Positions 34,863 through 43,047 of a stretch of 64,000 bases of DNA are shown in pieces. This DNA comes from Halocatena marina (GTDB taxonomy: Archaea > Halobacteriota > Halobacteria > Halobacteriales > Haloarculaceae). Positions within the stretch are counted from its first letter, which is position 1; each line of letters opens with the position of its first letter. The stretch lies in contig NZ_JALLPK010000004.1 of the NCBI RefSeq assembly GCF_023276375.1, forward strand, positions 1-64,000, given 5' to 3'. The notes under the pieces were generated by a model. It was not told the origin of the DNA and searched no databases. It saw nothing but the letters and a program-made list of their open reading frames with translations. Position numbers and translations under genes: made by a program.

Positions 34863-35339
34863 CTACGACTCGTCTTCTTGGTCGAGGAAACCATGGTAGG
34901 GACAGACGAACTCGTCACGTATGAGTTGCTCATCAACGATGTTCAATCCGATTCCGTCAAGCTCTTCGCTTATTCGATTGAGGTCATCGTGATCTTTCCC
35001 GATGGCATTCACATATACGTTCCGTTCTCCAGTCATAATCTCCCGAACTGCCGTTACGCCGCGTATGTCACGGGCCTGGTTTGCGAAGTCAGCTCGTTCT
35101 GGAACGGGTGCTGTGCAGATGATTTTCGTATAGAGTGGATACCCCGCGAGGTCGTAGTCAATATCGATATGGTATCCACGAACGATACCGCTCGCCTCGA
35201 GCTTATTGAGACGTGTTCTTACGGTGCTCGATGAGAGATCAAGTTTCTCTGCGATGTCGCTGGACGATGTTCCTCTGGCATCCTGCTGGAGATAATAGAG
35301 GATATGTTTATCTACTGAATCCAATTTGCCATCCTTCAT
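34863..35339 (-). CDS. Lrp/AsnC-family regulator
   Basis: A 158-residue regulator: winged-helix domain LDSVDKHILYYLQQDARGTS, then SSTVRTRLNKLEASGIVRGY, followed by the RAM ligand-binding domain (YTKIICTAPVPE, VREIMTGERNVYVNAIG). It ends in a short acidic tail with a cysteine (FVCPYHGFL). It lies between two APC-Usp transporter operons and could control both in response to amino acids. Confidence 0.93.
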   Translation of the reverse strand: MKDGKLDSVDKHILYYLQQDARGTSSSDIAEKLDLSSSTVRTRLNKLEASGIVRGYHIDIDYDLAGYPLYTKIICTAPVPERADFANQARDIRGVTAVREIMTGERNVYVNAIGKDHDDLNRISEELDGIGLNIVDEQLIRDEFVCPYHGFLDQEDES

Positions 35340-35665
35340 TTGTATCTTATTTTGGTGCTCGGTTCAACCATTAGTCTTGTTCTATCCCAATCATCTAGCA
35401 CGATATTGACGACAGATCACGAACGATGTTTCATTCTTAAGGAAGGTCAAATAACTCCAGTCAATCATCTGTGACGCTCTGACCTTCTGTTGGACAACGA
35501 AATAGGGTTAGATGATCGAGATATCCATATAACGGATAAGGCTTGATATCGGTATAAAATTGACGGATCGTCAAATAAATACTATAGTTTAAGGGCTTCC
35601 GTCACATACATGGGAATGAACATACGCAGTCGGAACGAAATTTCATTCGATACTAACCCACGCAT
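35340..35665. promoter_or_regulatory. Promoter region with palindrome upstream of the TrkA-N/APC operon
   Basis: A TATA-like GGTATAAAA at 35551-35559 is followed directly by the palindrome TTGACG-GAT-CGTCAA (35560-35574). The start codon of the TrkA-N-like gene lies about 90 bases further on. Palindrome next to the TATA element means that a bound protein would interfere with promoter recognition. The Lrp gene next door is the obvious candidate regulator. Confidence 0.5.
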
Positions 35666-36088
35666 ATGACGCCGAATCCAACCGACGTAGATGATCGATC
35701 CACAGAACATGAAACGAGCTCGTACTACGTGCTGGGTAGCAGACATGTTGGTCCTGCTGTTGCCCGCCGTCTCCGAGTAAATGACCATACCGTTTGTGTA
35801 TTGGACGAATTGAATGGCCGATCTGAAACATCTGGGTTCGAGGGAGATCAAATAGACGTCCAAACCCTCGAGACGGCTGGAGTGGGTGCCGCATCAGCGG
35901 TCGTCGTAGCCACTGAGTCAGACAGCCGCAACTTGCTTATCGCACAGCTCGTTCGAGCTTGCTTTGACGTGACAAATATCATCGTATTGACTAACGTCCC
36001 GGAGCACTTTGATATGTTTAGAGAAGCCGGTCACAACCCTGTCTGTGCGACGTCCGCCCTGTCTGACGCGCTCGTCAATACCATATGA
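35666..36088 (+). CDS. TrkA-N-like (RCK) NAD-binding domain protein
   Basis: A 140-residue Rossmann-type domain of the TrkA/KtrA type: SYYVLGSRHVGPAVARRLRV, then TVCVLDELN and SAVVVATESDSRNLLIAQLV, with VLTNVPEHFDMFREAGHNPV. The glycine loop is degenerate (GSRHVG instead of GxGxxG), so nucleotide binding may be altered. Its stop overlaps the following APC transporter by four bases, suggesting a gating subunit for that transporter rather than for a potassium channel. Confidence 0.85.
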   Translation: MTPNPTDVDDRSTEHETSSYYVLGSRHVGPAVARRLRVNDHTVCVLDELNGRSETSGFEGDQIDVQTLETAGVGAASAVVVATESDSRNLLIAQLVRACFDVTNIIVLTNVPEHFDMFREAGHNPVCATSALSDALVNTI

Positions 36089-38262
36089 AGGAGCTCGAAC
36101 GCGACCTCGGACTGCCATCCGTACTCGCGATAAGCATCGGGGCGATGATCGGTAGTGGTATCTTCATCCTGCCAGCGCTCGCACTTGAGATCGCAGGAAC
36201 AGCAGTGATTCTCGCATACGCTCTTGCAGGACTGCTTGTCGTTCCGGCCGCCCTTTCGAAGTCCGAAATGGCGACCGCGATGCCCGAAGCTGGCGGTACA
36301 TATATTTATATCGAGCGGGGAATGGGCCCGTTGCTTGGCACCATTGCCGGCATCGGGACGTGGTTCTCCCTGTCGTTCAAGGGAGCGCTTGCGCTCGTCG
36401 GTGGTGTCCCGTACTTGCTCTTACTGTTCGATCTTCCACTAAAACCAGTTGCTCTCGGACTCGCAGCGTTGCTGATACTCATAAATGTAGTCGGTGCGAA
36501 ACAGACGGGTCGGCTACAGGTAGCGATCGTGATCGTCATGTTGGCTGCCCTCGGCTGGTTCGCTGCCGGAAGCGCACCCAGCGTCCAGTCCGCCAACTAC
36601 GCCAACTTCTTCGATGCTGGCGTCGGTGGACTCCTTGCTGCAACTGGATTGGTATTCGTCTCCTACGCTGGCGTCACGAAGGTCGCGAGTGTCGCCGAAG
36701 AGGTCGAAAATCCGGGCCGTAACATCCCATTCGGTATTCTTGGGTCGCTCGTATTCACGACAGTGCTGTACGTAGCTATCGTGACGATACTGGTCGGAGT
36801 GACGGATTCGAGGAGCGTCGCTGGTTCACTGACACCAGTGGCAGTCGCCGCGGAGTCGACGCTCGGTCAGTTCGGTGTCATCGTCGTCATTCTTGCAGCC
36901 ATTCTCGCGCTGATTTCGACGGCCAACGCAGGTATTCTCTCCTCATCGCGGTATCCGTTCGCGATGAGTCGAGATAGTCTTGCTCCACCTACTCTCTCAG
37001 CGGTAAGCGATCGGTTCGGAACGCCCGTACCCTCAATTACGCTCACTGGAGTGGTGCTGTTGATACTCATTGCGTTCGTGCCTATTCTCGATATTGCGAA
37101 ACTCGCCAGTGCATTCCAAATTCTCGTGTTCGGACTCATCAATTTGGCTGTCATTGCCTTCCGTGAGGGTAGCACAGAGTACGACCCCGAGTTTACGTCG
37201 CCACTGTACCCTTGGATACAGGTGTTCGGTGCCATCACTGGACTCCTCTTGCTGACCCAGATGGGGACGGTTGCTCTCGTTGGGGCCGTTGTCATCGCCG
37301 TTGGGAGCATCGGCTGGTACGTGATCTACGTCCGACCGCGGGTGAGCCGAGAAGGGGCAGCGACGGACGCGGTTCGCCGACGAGTCAGAAGAGACGTACT
37401 CACAGAAACTAAGTCCGTCATGGACGACACACCCCGTGAAGTTCTCGTTGCGTTCACCAAGAATCTGGATGAGACTCGTGAACGATCGCTGGTTGCCATC
37501 GCTGCCGATCTCGTTCGTTCGGACGACGGTCGCGTAGTTGTCGTTCGGTTCGAGGAAGTTCCCGATCAGACCCCTCTTACTGAGGACGTGACGGTTCGGT
37601 CCTCCTCAGATATCTCGTACGAAACGCGGATTGAGTCGCTCTCGACGGAGTTGGCGGTCGACATTGAGGCCGACGAGATCGTGAGCCACGACACGAAGCA
37701 CGCGGTCGTCAACTTCGCAGACAATCGAGGGGTGGACACGATAGTGGCCGAACACGAGCCACTTCGGCTTCGGTCCCGATTGTTTGGCGATCCCATTGAT
37801 TGGGTTGTTCGCCACGCACCGTGTGATGTGCTTCTCGTGGATAATCTCGGCTACGACCAGCCAGAGCATGTCGCTCTCTCTGGAGATGGTGGACCGCACC
37901 CACCACAGGCAGTGAACGTTGCCGAAGCCATCGCCGTCGCGAATGAGGGATATATTTCACTCTGGTATCCCGCTGATCGGAAGAGCACAGAGCAGTACAA
38001 GCGTACGATCGATGACTACCAATCCGAACTCTCGGAGATTCTTTCCGTTCCAGTCCGTGTGGAGTCCATCAGAGCCGACGGCGGGCAACCATCGATTCCA
38101 GATGTGGTTGTGCGTCGCGGCACTGATGAGAGACTTCGGGGCGTACTGTTCGATGACTATCCAGTTTTCCCAAGTCCAGGATGCATAACGATTACCGTGT
38201 ATCCGCATAAATCACGCCGACCAGGGTTTGCACGCCGACTATTCGAACACTTTACTTTCTAA
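36085..38262 (+). CDS. APC-family transporter fused to universal stress domains
   Basis: A 725-residue protein built like the one at 31.8-34 kb: 12 membrane helices over the first 430 residues (LAISIGAMIGSGIFILPALA, AEEVENPGRNIPFGILGS) and Usp domains in the last 290 (EVLVAFTKNLDETRERSLVA onward). Coupled to the upstream TrkA-N-like gene. Amino acid or polyamine transport is expected for the family. Confidence 0.92.
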   Translation: MKELERDLGLPSVLAISIGAMIGSGIFILPALALEIAGTAVILAYALAGLLVVPAALSKSEMATAMPEAGGTYIYIERGMGPLLGTIAGIGTWFSLSFKGALALVGGVPYLLLLFDLPLKPVALGLAALLILINVVGAKQTGRLQVAIVIVMLAALGWFAAGSAPSVQSANYANFFDAGVGGLLAATGLVFVSYAGVTKVASVAEEVENPGRNIPFGILGSLVFTTVLYVAIVTILVGVTDSRSVAGSLTPVAVAAESTLGQFGVIVVILAAILALISTANAGILSSSRYPFAMSRDSLAPPTLSAVSDRFGTPVPSITLTGVVLLILIAFVPILDIAKLASAFQILVFGLINLAVIAFREGSTEYDPEFTSPLYPWIQVFGAITGLLLLTQMGTVALVGAVVIAVGSIGWYVIYVRPRVSREGAATDAVRRRVRRDVLTETKSVMDDTPREVLVAFTKNLDETRERSLVAIAADLVRSDDGRVVVVRFEEVPDQTPLTEDVTVRSSSDISYETRIESLSTELAVDIEADEIVSHDTKHAVVNFADNRGVDTIVAEHEPLRLRSRLFGDPIDWVVRHAPCDVLLVDNLGYDQPEHVALSGDGGPHPPQAVNVAEAIAVANEGYISLWYPADRKSTEQYKRTIDDYQSELSEILSVPVRVESIRADGGQPSIPDVVVRRGTDERLRGVLFDDYPVFPSPGCITITVYPHKSRRPGFARRLFEHFTF

Positions 38263-38268
38263 CTCATT

Positions 38269-38604
38269 CTAGTGTTCGACGGATTCAATAGTTGCTGCAG
38301 CTGAATCGTTGGTTGGAATTGTCTCACACGATGACATACTGACCATGGATTTACTTTGTGCTTGAGATGGAGAAATGTTAGACGATAGACATCCCGAATA
38401 TCCAATTACATTCATTCGTTTTATACGGCGAGACAAATGTGTCTCGATCTCAACTCCGACTACTACTGTCGTATCACCGTGTGATTCTATGCGACTCACA
38501 ACGGCTTTTTCACTGGTCTGTCTGCGTTTCGGGACGAAATAAGTATCGTTGCTCAACACGATGCGGGACGCTAGAAGGTCTTCGATCATGTCGTCCGGAA
38601 TGCC
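38269..38604 (-). pseudogene. Open stretch resembling a gene relic, uncertain
   Basis: A minus-strand frame reads MIEDLLASRIVLSNDTYFVP then KRRQTSEKAVVSRIESHGDT. The block VPKRxQTSEKA is like the region after the second catalytic aspartate in haloarchaeal IS transposases, but the rest does not match and frame shifts seem to occur upstream. It might equally be a relic of a PIN-domain gene. No promoter or ribosome site is apparent. Confidence 0.3.
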
Positions 38605-38784
38605 GACGGTTTCTTCCTAATAATAGCTCGTGCAAAACAACAGCGTCGAGCACGATGATCAGTTTTCTTTATATTGGCATCCCACATATAGAATTTTAGT
38701 AATTGAACCGATCAGCGAAGACATGAGAATAGTTTTTAGAATGATGTTTAATTTTAAAATCCCAAGGTTAGCATCTCTCCAACC

Positions 38785-38806
38785 ACACCCCCCACGTTTC
38801 CGACGT
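38785..38806 (+). repeat. ORB-like repeat 1, beyond the orc1 stop
   Basis: Matches the core CCCCACGTTTCCGACGT, preceded by a C-run (G-string on the other strand), the layout of haloarchaeal origin recognition boxes. Confidence 0.65.
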
Positions 38807-38840
38807 CTCCGTCGTTGATGCACACTAATACCGTGTGTAT

Positions 38841-38863
38841 CACCCCCTACATTTCCGTCGTTT
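38841..38863 (+). repeat. ORB-like repeat 2, beyond the orc1 stop
   Basis: CACCCCCTACATTTCCGTCG, same orientation as repeat 1, with one base changed in the core. Confidence 0.6.
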
Positions 38864-38869
38864 CTCCAT

Positions 38870-38892
38870 CACCCACCCCGGATTTCCGTCGT
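38870..38892 (+). repeat. ORB-like repeat 3, beyond the orc1 stop
   Basis: C-run followed by GGATTTCCGTCGT, same orientation, close to the end of orc1. Confidence 0.6.
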
Positions 38893-38923
38893 CAAACGAA
38901 TGGAAAAGTCAAGGGATCGCTTG

Positions 38924-40144
38924 TCATCTCTGCATACGAGAATCTTCGAGAATCGTTTCGCGAACAACTTCGGGATCTTCGATAAGACGGTTTTGAAGGT
39001 GGATTCCACCAGCACTTCCCTTATTGATCTTCTCAATTTCCACGACGCCAAGAAACGCTTGTTCTTTCAGAATGTCGCGGAAACGCCGAACAGATAAACT
39101 ATCCATATTCAGTTCCATACAAATGTTCTCGTACTGATCATAAATCCGACCAGTGAGAAACACATCATCCTTGGAGTTGAGACTGAGTTCGGTCAAAGCG
39201 AGCAACGCAGCCTTTGCTTGGGTAGGGGCGCCGTTTACAAGTTCTCGAAAACGATCTTTTTCAGCGTGCTGTTGTGCCCGACGGACATGGTTTTCATGAA
39301 CCCTCTCTGCCTCATCTTCATAGGCCACTTCGCCAGCATGGCGAAGAATGTCGATCGCCTTCCGAGCGTCGCCGTGTTCCTGAGCTGCAAATGCGGCAGA
39401 AAGTGGTATAACATCCTCAGTAAGGACACCATCCCGAAAGGCATCCTCACGGTTAAACATGATCTCACGAAGCTGGTTTGCGTCATATGGTTTGAAGAAA
39501 ATCTCCTTGTGCTGGAAACTACTTTTGACTCGTTCGTTTAGGTTATCGACATACTGGATTTTGTTACTGATTGCAATAACACCGATACTACAGTCGATTT
39601 TTCCGGCTTCCTCAGCTCGTGAGAGCTTCATCAAGACACTGTCGTTGTTCATCAAGTCGATCTCATCGAGAATGAGGATGGTAGAATCAAATTGTGTATC
39701 AAGCGTCTTCCAAAGAAGTTTGTAATATTTCGATGTGCTGAGACCTGTATACGGGACAGAGATATCGGTGGCTGATTCGTCATTTAGTTTTGCAGCGAGT
39801 GACGAAATTACTTGAGTTTCGGTGTTATCTTCCGCGCAATCGATGTACGCAGTGCCAATATCAATATTATCCTCTGCTGCATTTTGCGCACGTTGGCTCA
39901 CATGTCTTGATACCAACGATTTTCCGGTTCCAGTTTTACCGTAAATCATCACGTTCTCGGGAGAGGATCCAAAAACTGCTCCATTAAGACGTTTTGCAAG
40001 CTTGGAGATCTCTTCGTCACGTCCAACAATACGATCTGCCTCTGGGACGTGACCGATCTTTAGGAGATCCTTGTCTGAGAAAATTCGATGGTTAGAGTCA
40101 AAAAGTGGATCGTTGACGGTACTTGATGGGGGATCAGACGTCAT
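38924..40144 (-). CDS. orc1: Orc1/Cdc6 replication initiator
   Basis: A 406-residue AAA+ initiator that binds origin recognition boxes and loads MCM helicase. Visible: leader VGRDEEISKLAKRLNGAVFG, Walker A MIYGKTGTGKSLVSRHV, Walker B TILILDEIDLM, sensor 1 in GVIAISNK, sensor 2 in HGDARKAIDILRHAGE, and a C-terminal winged helix (LSVRRFRDILKEQAFLGVVE). Start is the ATG at 40144 (the TTG three codons earlier is less likely). It reads away from the cluster of ORBs and A+T-rich DNA at 40.2-40.7 kb, the usual gene-origin arrangement in haloarchaea. Confidence 0.95.
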   Translation of the reverse strand: MTSDPPSSTVNDPLFDSNHRIFSDKDLLKIGHVPEADRIVGRDEEISKLAKRLNGAVFGSSPENVMIYGKTGTGKSLVSRHVSQRAQNAAEDNIDIGTAYIDCAEDNTETQVISSLAAKLNDESATDISVPYTGLSTSKYYKLLWKTLDTQFDSTILILDEIDLMNNDSVLMKLSRAEEAGKIDCSIGVIAISNKIQYVDNLNERVKSSFQHKEIFFKPYDANQLREIMFNREDAFRDGVLTEDVIPLSAAFAAQEHGDARKAIDILRHAGEVAYEDEAERVHENHVRRAQQHAEKDRFRELVNGAPTQAKAALLALTELSLNSKDDVFLTGRIYDQYENICMELNMDSLSVRRFRDILKEQAFLGVVEIEKINKGSAGGIHLQNRLIEDPEVVRETILEDSRMQR

Positions 40145-40194
40145 TGAATACAACGAATTTGGGTGCTAGATGTATAAAACTAGTGGGCAGGTAA

Positions 40195-40212
40195 ACCCCA
40201 TGTTTCCGACGT
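40195..40212 (+). repeat. ORB-like repeat 4
   Basis: ACCCCATGTTTCCGACGT, 50 bases upstream of orc1, same orientation as repeats 1-3. Confidence 0.65.
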
Positions 40213-40274
40213 ATAGTCACTGAATTTGATGGATAGAGCCCGAGTAAGCCAATAATTAGTTTGTCGACACTAAT

Positions 40275-40291
40275 ACCAGGTTTCCGTTGTC
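40275..40291 (+). repeat. ORB-like repeat 5 (degenerate)
   Basis: ACCAGGTTTCCGTTGTC; the core TTTCCG remains but the C-run is reduced. Confidence 0.45.
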
Positions 40292-40340
40292 GACAGATGA
40301 AGCTGAAAGATAGCTGTTCGATAAGAACGAAGTGCTGACT

Positions 40341-40366
40341 ACACACCCACCCCACGTTTCCGTCGT
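40341..40366 (+). repeat. ORB-like repeat 6, left arm of the origin inverted pair
   Basis: A long, complete copy: ACACCCACCCCACGTTTCCG followed by TCGT. It faces repeat 7 across the A+T-rich segment; over 24 bases the two differ at one position. Confidence 0.8.
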
Positions 40367-40664
40367 ATTTCACTGACGGAAGGAGGTGGAGTCGAAGAAG
40401 TCCTTTTGCGATAGGCAATTAAGTGTAACGTCACCTGTCACAGTGTTAGAAGACTATAGAAAACACTCGAAAAACCCTTGGTTCAACTGAGAACGAATAT
40501 ATTTCGTTCTCGCTGGAAACGAATTTGACTTAGTGGGCTATTCACTCCCAAACCTTATTAAGTTAATGATCATGTGACATACATCGAACAACACAGACCA
40601 AATATAAATTATCTCATGTCAATAATTTACTTCTACAATGTTTTCCCCTTAGCTTCTCGATGGT
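40367..40664. other. Probable replication origin unwinding region
   Basis: A 298-base A+T-rich, gene-free stretch bounded by the inverted ORBs 6 and 7, and beginning about 220 bases upstream of the orc1 start. It contains a perfect 9-bp inverted repeat (GAGAACGAA at 40489-40497 and TTCGTTCTC at 40503-40511) and long A/T tracts, for instance CCAAATATAAATTATCTC near 40599. Inverted ORBs flanking an A+T-rich element next to orc1 is the standard haloarchaeal origin layout. Confidence 0.75.
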
Positions 40665-40688
40665 ACGTCGGAAACGTGGGGTGGGTGT
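40665..40688 (-). repeat. ORB-like repeat 7, right arm of the origin inverted pair
   Basis: Reads on the plus strand ACGTCGGAAACGTGGGGTGG and on to GTGT, the reverse complement of repeat 6 with one mismatch. It is the only copy in this orientation. Confidence 0.8.
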
Positions 40689-41273
40689 CTCCGTGATTCT
40701 CTATGCTCGAACGAATACAATGGTGGGATCCGACAGAATCAACGAAGTTCGAAATACGTTCAACCCGTTCTCCAAATGCAACACGCAAGTAGTCGTCCTC
40801 GATCATGAAGAGCGTATTACGAGCAGATCTATACTTTCTTGATCAACACAAAACAATCAACACGAAATATCGTACAACGACGCGATCAGGTTTCGAGTTG
40901 GTGTCTTGAAAGATGCTGCTGGTGAACTCTATGTAATTTCGCTACTAACTACGAGATACTGAATGAAAACACTCACTCTCCTATAGCTATTGCTATAGCT
41001 CGTCCTATAGTCCTGAAAACGTACGTTTGAGCGCCTTCATTAGGTATCTCAGACTAGGTCTGTCTTATCGACTCATTAGAGAACACTACGATAGCCGCAG
41101 GTATTACTCAGAAAAACTGTGTTTCGGCCGTTATCCGTTGGGTCACGTGCTTACTCCACGGTCACTTATGGCAAGGAATCAATGATTGACTCGCATCCAA
41201 AGATATCGGTAGTGGCAATTCTTTTCGAGAGAACGTTACATAGTGGTTCAACACAGCTGATCTCCGTGCCTCT
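40689..41273. other. Gene-free spacer right of the origin
   Basis: A+T-rich. One frame at about 40857-40962 reads EISYNDAIRFRVGVLKDAAG and stops soon after, without a start; it may be the tail of a lost gene. CTATAGC/TCCTATAG runs occur near 40980-41010. Confidence 0.4.
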
Positions 41274-42272
41274 CTACTGTTCAGTCATGAGTTTGTACTG
41301 CTTCTTCGGAATCTCATGTTGCAACGCACGGTTTTGTTTGAAACGGCTGATTTCATCGACCATAGTACTCGTGAGCGGCTCTCTGATCGCCGATCCAGCC
41401 ATATGAGGTGTGAGAATAACATTCTCAAACTCTCGTAATCTATGGTTTGCTGGGAGTGGTTCTTGATCAAAGACATCGAGTACAGCCGATATGCGCCCTG
41501 TTTCAAGCTCACGGATAAGATCTTCAGATTCGATTATCGATCCCCGAGCCGCATTAATCAGCAGTGAGTCGTCCTGCATTAATTCAAGTTTAGGCTCATC
41601 AAGTAGGTGAATCGTTTCGTCGGTTTTCGATGCGTGAATAGAAACGATTGAAGATTCTGTGAGCACCTTCTCGAGATTCACGCGAGTAACAAACTCATAG
41701 TCAGCGATTCTCGCATCCGAAATATATGGGTCGTAGACGAGAACTTCGACATCAAATGGAGCCAAGAGATCAAGTAAGTACTCTCCGATGGTTCCAAGTC
41801 CAACGAATCCGACTGTTGTTTCAAAGAGCGAGTCAATTCGTGTTGGTCCTCGATCCCACTCACCGGCTTTCATTTCTGCATCGATAGCAGGGATATCCCG
41901 GAGTGATGATAATATACTCCCCAGAATGTATTCAGCGACAATCTTTGCCATGACGTCATTTGCGCTACATACAGTGATACCCTGATCGTAGGAATAATCC
42001 GACACATATGGTGCAACACTTCCACCGACGTGTGCGATAAGCTCTAAGTCTTCAGCCTTTTTAAGAACATCTTCGGTCATCTGAGAGGACTTCCACCCCG
42101 TGATACACACTTGTTTGCCGGGAAGCAGCGATTTCAGTTCGTCCTGTGTTAATGGTTCTGTCCCCGAATTCCACGTTACAGACCCTAAGTCATTGAGACG
42201 ATCTCGGATTGTATCATTGAAGAACGTCTTCAGTCTCGAATGCTGATCTGGAATTGTGACTAAGATATCCAT
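41274..42272 (-). CDS. D-2-hydroxyacid dehydrogenase family protein
   Basis: A 332-residue NAD-dependent dehydrogenase: GFVGLGTIGEYLL (GxGxxG), Arg in INAARGSIIES, Glu in VLDVFDQEPLP and His in LTPHMAGSA. Start at the ATG at 42272 (MDILVTIPDQH). A longer linker precedes the cofactor domain, as in phosphoglycerate dehydrogenase-like proteins acting on sugar acids. It is the leftward gene of a pair that faces away from the aldehyde dehydrogenase across a 0.8-kb spacer. Confidence 0.9.
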   Translation of the reverse strand: MDILVTIPDQHSRLKTFFNDTIRDRLNDLGSVTWNSGTEPLTQDELKSLLPGKQVCITGWKSSQMTEDVLKKAEDLELIAHVGGSVAPYVSDYSYDQGITVCSANDVMAKIVAEYILGSILSSLRDIPAIDAEMKAGEWDRGPTRIDSLFETTVGFVGLGTIGEYLLDLLAPFDVEVLVYDPYISDARIADYEFVTRVNLEKVLTESSIVSIHASKTDETIHLLDEPKLELMQDDSLLINAARGSIIESEDLIRELETGRISAVLDVFDQEPLPANHRLREFENVILTPHMAGSAIREPLTSTMVDEISRFKQNRALQHEIPKKQYKLMTEQ

Positions 42273-43047
42273 TATGGATTCACTCAACTAGAGATTGCAA
42301 AGACGAGTAATTAAAAATTGTGCCGCGTTGACCGGGAAGTGAGCACGAAATTAGATTCCGGATTAGCATACTTGATAGGCAATGAAATTTTCTCGTTGGA
42401 CACGGAGTTGCTTCCCTCACGGATCACACTGAGGTTCTTGAAGTAGCCGAGAAATTCCTCAAAAAGTAGCGCTGCATTGTGGGCTACCATGGATCAATGA
42501 CAGCGTTGACACGCATGATGTACTTCGCTTTGCGGACCAAAGCATCGAGGTGTACAAAGAATTGGGACGTACTTACTTTATAGAGGAATTTCACTGTCGA
42601 AGGCTGTGTATGGATGCCTGCAAACAAGCACTAAAGAGTACGGGATCTGTAGTGTTTTTCTCTAAACAACTGTTCCGGTATGTGGAATACACTCTGAAGT
42701 ATCTTTCCTCTTGACAAAGAAGAGCTGACGATATTTACAGTCGTAACACCGTAATGGGTAGTTACAACACTATAGATGTAAACTTTTCCGAGAAGTCGAG
42801 TATTAGCGGAAAACGAGTGGTCGCTGTTATTCCTCTATATGGAAATCCCACCTATTAGATGGAGGATATACTGCCTCTATTCTAATACGTCAAAAAATCG
42901 CTACTCATCGGATTTCGCAGGGCTAGTCCAGTATCGAAGGGAAATCAACTGAAAAACAACGAACTCAGCCCACAAGCTCAGTCGTGAGGTCCTGACTCTA
43001 TGCCTGTACCGTAAGAATGGTAATACTGGATTGTGAAACAATATTTG
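42273..43047. other. Spacer with gene relic and regulatory repeat
   Basis: Between divergent dehydrogenase genes. A plus-strand frame at about 42469-42650 reads LPWINDSVDTHDVLRFADQS then IEVYKELGRTYFIEEF and stops; it has no start and I cannot name the family. A copy of the 16-bp repeat is at 42829-42844; a weaker one (ATAGAGGAAT) is at 42580-42589. Confidence 0.45.
42829..42844 (-). promoter_or_regulatory. 16-bp near-palindromic repeat, copy d
   Basis: Reads TTCCATATAGAGGAAT on the minus strand, differing at one base from copy a at 60635. Lies about 200 bases upstream of the aldehyde dehydrogenase start. Confidence 0.55.

Larger units (their letters stand above)
38263..38923. other. A+T-rich spacer beyond orc1 with gene relic and ORB repeats
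   Basis: Contains a minus-strand open stretch (listed separately) and three origin-recognition-box-like repeats (38785-38892). No intact gene. Confidence 0.5.

Noticed and set aside
38785..38892. CRISPR-like array
   Set aside because: The repeats are spaced irregularly, degenerate, share the ORB core and lie next to orc1; no spacer pattern or cas genes.
40660..40842. 60-codon frame right of the origin
   Set aside because: It begins with the inverted ORB itself (RKRGVGVS encoded by the G-string), so it is a repeat artefact, not a gene.
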